This document shows positions 59,650-62,600 of a stretch of DNA of 64,000 nt, in pieces. The position numbers were made by a program, and so were the translations under genes. Source of the stretch: Sinotaia quadrata (Eukaryota; Mollusca; Gastropoda; Architaenioglossa; Viviparidae). The stretch spans positions 17,907,001 to 17,971,000 of the forward strand of contig CM054182.1 of assembly GCA_028829895.1 (NCBI GenBank). The letters run 5' to 3'. The notes beneath the pieces were generated by a model, which searched no databases, was not told the DNA's origin, and saw only the letters and a program-made list of their open reading frames with translations. Position 1 is the stretch's first letter; each line of letters starts with the position of its first letter.

Positions 59650-62600
59650 TACACCACACATACCCACAATGCAACAGTGCTCTTTGTCACTCATATGAAC
59701 ACATACTAAATAAAATGGTATACCGCATGGAAACATATTCTTATTGAATTTATACCCAATAATCAGCCAATGAAAAATGTAAATACTCACTACAGCGGGA
59801 TCCTTCATCTGAGAGGTCACTGCAGTCATGATGTCCATCACAAATCCATGTGGATGGTACACACGTAGAGTCGTTACATGCCTGCTGATCTTTATCACAC
59901 CTATAGGCTGATCAAAGCAACAAAACAACATTATTAAGTGCTAACCAAACTTGTCAAGGTATGCATTTCACAATCAGCTTTGATATATCATTATTATATG
60001 CATGTCTGAACAATTTCAAATAAATTAAATTATTTTTTCACCTGCACAAAACCAAAACCAAATGCCACCTTGGAATCTAGTGATCTGCTCTAATGTGAAA
60101 TGACACTGACTTTTGCAATTGACTTCATCAGATCCATCACTATACTCATTATCTTTATCACAGCACCAATCTAGTGCTCTGCTCTAATGTAAAATGTCAT
60201 TTACTGCAATTGACTTCATCGGATCCATCACTACAGTCATTATCTTTGTCATAGCGCCAATCTAGTGATCTGCTGTAATGTGAAATGACATTTACTGCAA
60301 TTGACTTCATCGGATCCATCACTACAGTCATTATCTTTGTCATTGCGCCAATCTAGTGATCTGCTGTAATGTGAAATGACACTTACTGCAATTGACCCCT
60401 TCATCAGATCCATCACTACAGTCATTATCTTTGTCACAGCGCCAAAGTGGTAAGATGCAGGTACCATCTGCACACTGGAAGGCATCTGGCTGGCAGGTCT
60501 CCTCTAAACCATTTCAAACAATCACATTCTAAGTTGCATGGTTAAAATAAAAGTTGAATCAGGAAAACTAAAAGATGACTGAGAACAACTTAAAAGTTGA
60601 ATAAAGTAAACTAAACATTGTACCAAGTAAGCAAAAGATTTACATTTAATTAAAATATTTATGACTCACAAGATAAAATATTCTTTCCTGAAAACAACTG
60701 CAACATATTTAATCTACAACTTTTATTTTTATCCAATAGTTAATAGCAAGACTGCAAGAAAGTAAAAATTTAGCTCAAATACAGAATGTTAATAAACTAT
60801 TACCACTCTTTGTTGGATCTCTTGTAGACGTCTCATTATTACATGCAGTCAAATAAACTAGCACTCTTTGTTGTAGACGTCTCATTATTACATGTAGTCA
60901 AAGTTAATAAACTAGTACCACTCTTTGTTGGATCTCTTGTAGACGTCTCATTATTACATGCAGTCAAAGTTAATAAGCTAGCACTCTTTGTTGTAGACGT
61001 CTCGTTATTACATGCAGTCAAAGTTAAAACTGACACTTTGGGATTTCTAGATAGATGCTTTCAATCACAGATTTCTACATCTCACTGGTGTCTCTCTACT
61101 TGCCAAGCAAGTATAAAATTGATGGCATGACTAAACACATACCTGTATAATTGCAGTTCTTTTCATCGTTGTTGTCCCAACAATCATTGCTTCTGTCACA
61201 GATCCAGCTAGGGTATATGCACATAGATGTTGTGTTACAGGACACCAAACCCTCATGTTTAATACCCGAAATTTGAAGGTCAGTACATGTAACATCTAGA
61301 CAGAGTTATAAATCAGAACAATAGTTAACATCTAGATATATGTAACAAGCTGACAGTTTAATATGGTGTATATATAATCCATATAAACACATAACATCCA
61401 GATAGAATTTTACGAATCATGATGATAGACAAATAACATCCAGATAGAATTTTACAATTCATGATGCTACAAAGACAAATTATAGGTGGTACATTTAAAC
61501 TGATTTGTAATTCTAATTAATCAGGGCAGAAACAAAACAGACTGCACACTGACATGGCAAGCAAGCAAGCGAGACATTTGGCATTTTAAAAAACACAAGA
61601 GTGATTCATGGAATTTCATTATACTTGAAACATGTAACATTAATTCTCCTCTCAATCTTCATTTAATTGTTCGTAGTTAAAATTACAATGCATCATGCAT
61701 CACATCTCCATAACATAATTGCTTTGTCTTTTCACATCATATAGTGTTCTAGATAAAATCAACTAACTAGCTCAGAGGTCTATGACACAAGTATAGAAAC
61801 CTAGGGAAAAGAAAAAAGGAACAAGAAAGAAATGTGGCGAAAAGAAAGAAACAAAGTACAGAGATGGTGATAAGAAAGAGATCAAGAGATGTGGTGAAAA
61901 AAGGAAAACAAAGAAACATGGCAAACAGTAAGGGAGCAAGTAAAGAGATGTGGTGAAAAGAAAGAACATGTATGAAAAGAACAAGCAAGAAATTATGTGG
62001 ATAGGAAAAGAACAAGAGATGTGGTGAAAAGACAAAGGTGTTAAGTAAAGAGATGTGAAAAGATGAAGGGAGCAAGTAAAGAGATGTAATGAAAAGACAA
62101 AGGCAATAAGTAAAGAAATGTGAAAAAACAATGAGAAGAAGCGAAGAGATATAGTGAAAAGGCAAAGAGAACAAGAAAAGAGATGTGATGAAAAAACAAA
62201 CAGAACAAGAGATGTGGTAAAAAGATAAAGAGAAGAAGTAAAGAGATATAATGAAAAAGCAATAGGAACAAGTATACTCATGGTGTAAAGAAAAAGAAAA
62301 GGGAACAAGACGTGGTGAAAAGAAAAAGGAACAAGTAAAAAACAGGAAGGAAAGACGGGAGAAGCAATCAAGAGGTGCAGTGAGAAGAAAAAGGGAAGCA
62401 ATCAAGAGGTACAGTGAAAAGAAAAAGGGAAGCAATCAAGAGGTGCAGTGAGAAGAAAAAGGGAAGAAATCAAGAAGTGCAGTGAGAAGAAAAAGGGAAG
62501 CAATCAAGAAGTGCAGTGAGAAGAAAAAGGGAAGCAATCAAGAGGTGCAGTGAGAAGAAAAAGGGAAGAAATCAAGAAGTGCAGTGAGAAGAAAAAGGGA

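Noticed and set aside
59614..59931. Minus frame over exon 5 starting upstream of the acceptor
   Set aside because: It lacks the LDLa cysteines; the phase from CAG|CCTATAGG restores them.
61767..62435. 222-codon Phe/Ser/Leu-rich minus-strand frame like a multi-pass membrane protein
   Set aside because: It is the complement of a purine-rich tandem tract; hydrophobicity follows from the pyrimidine composition.
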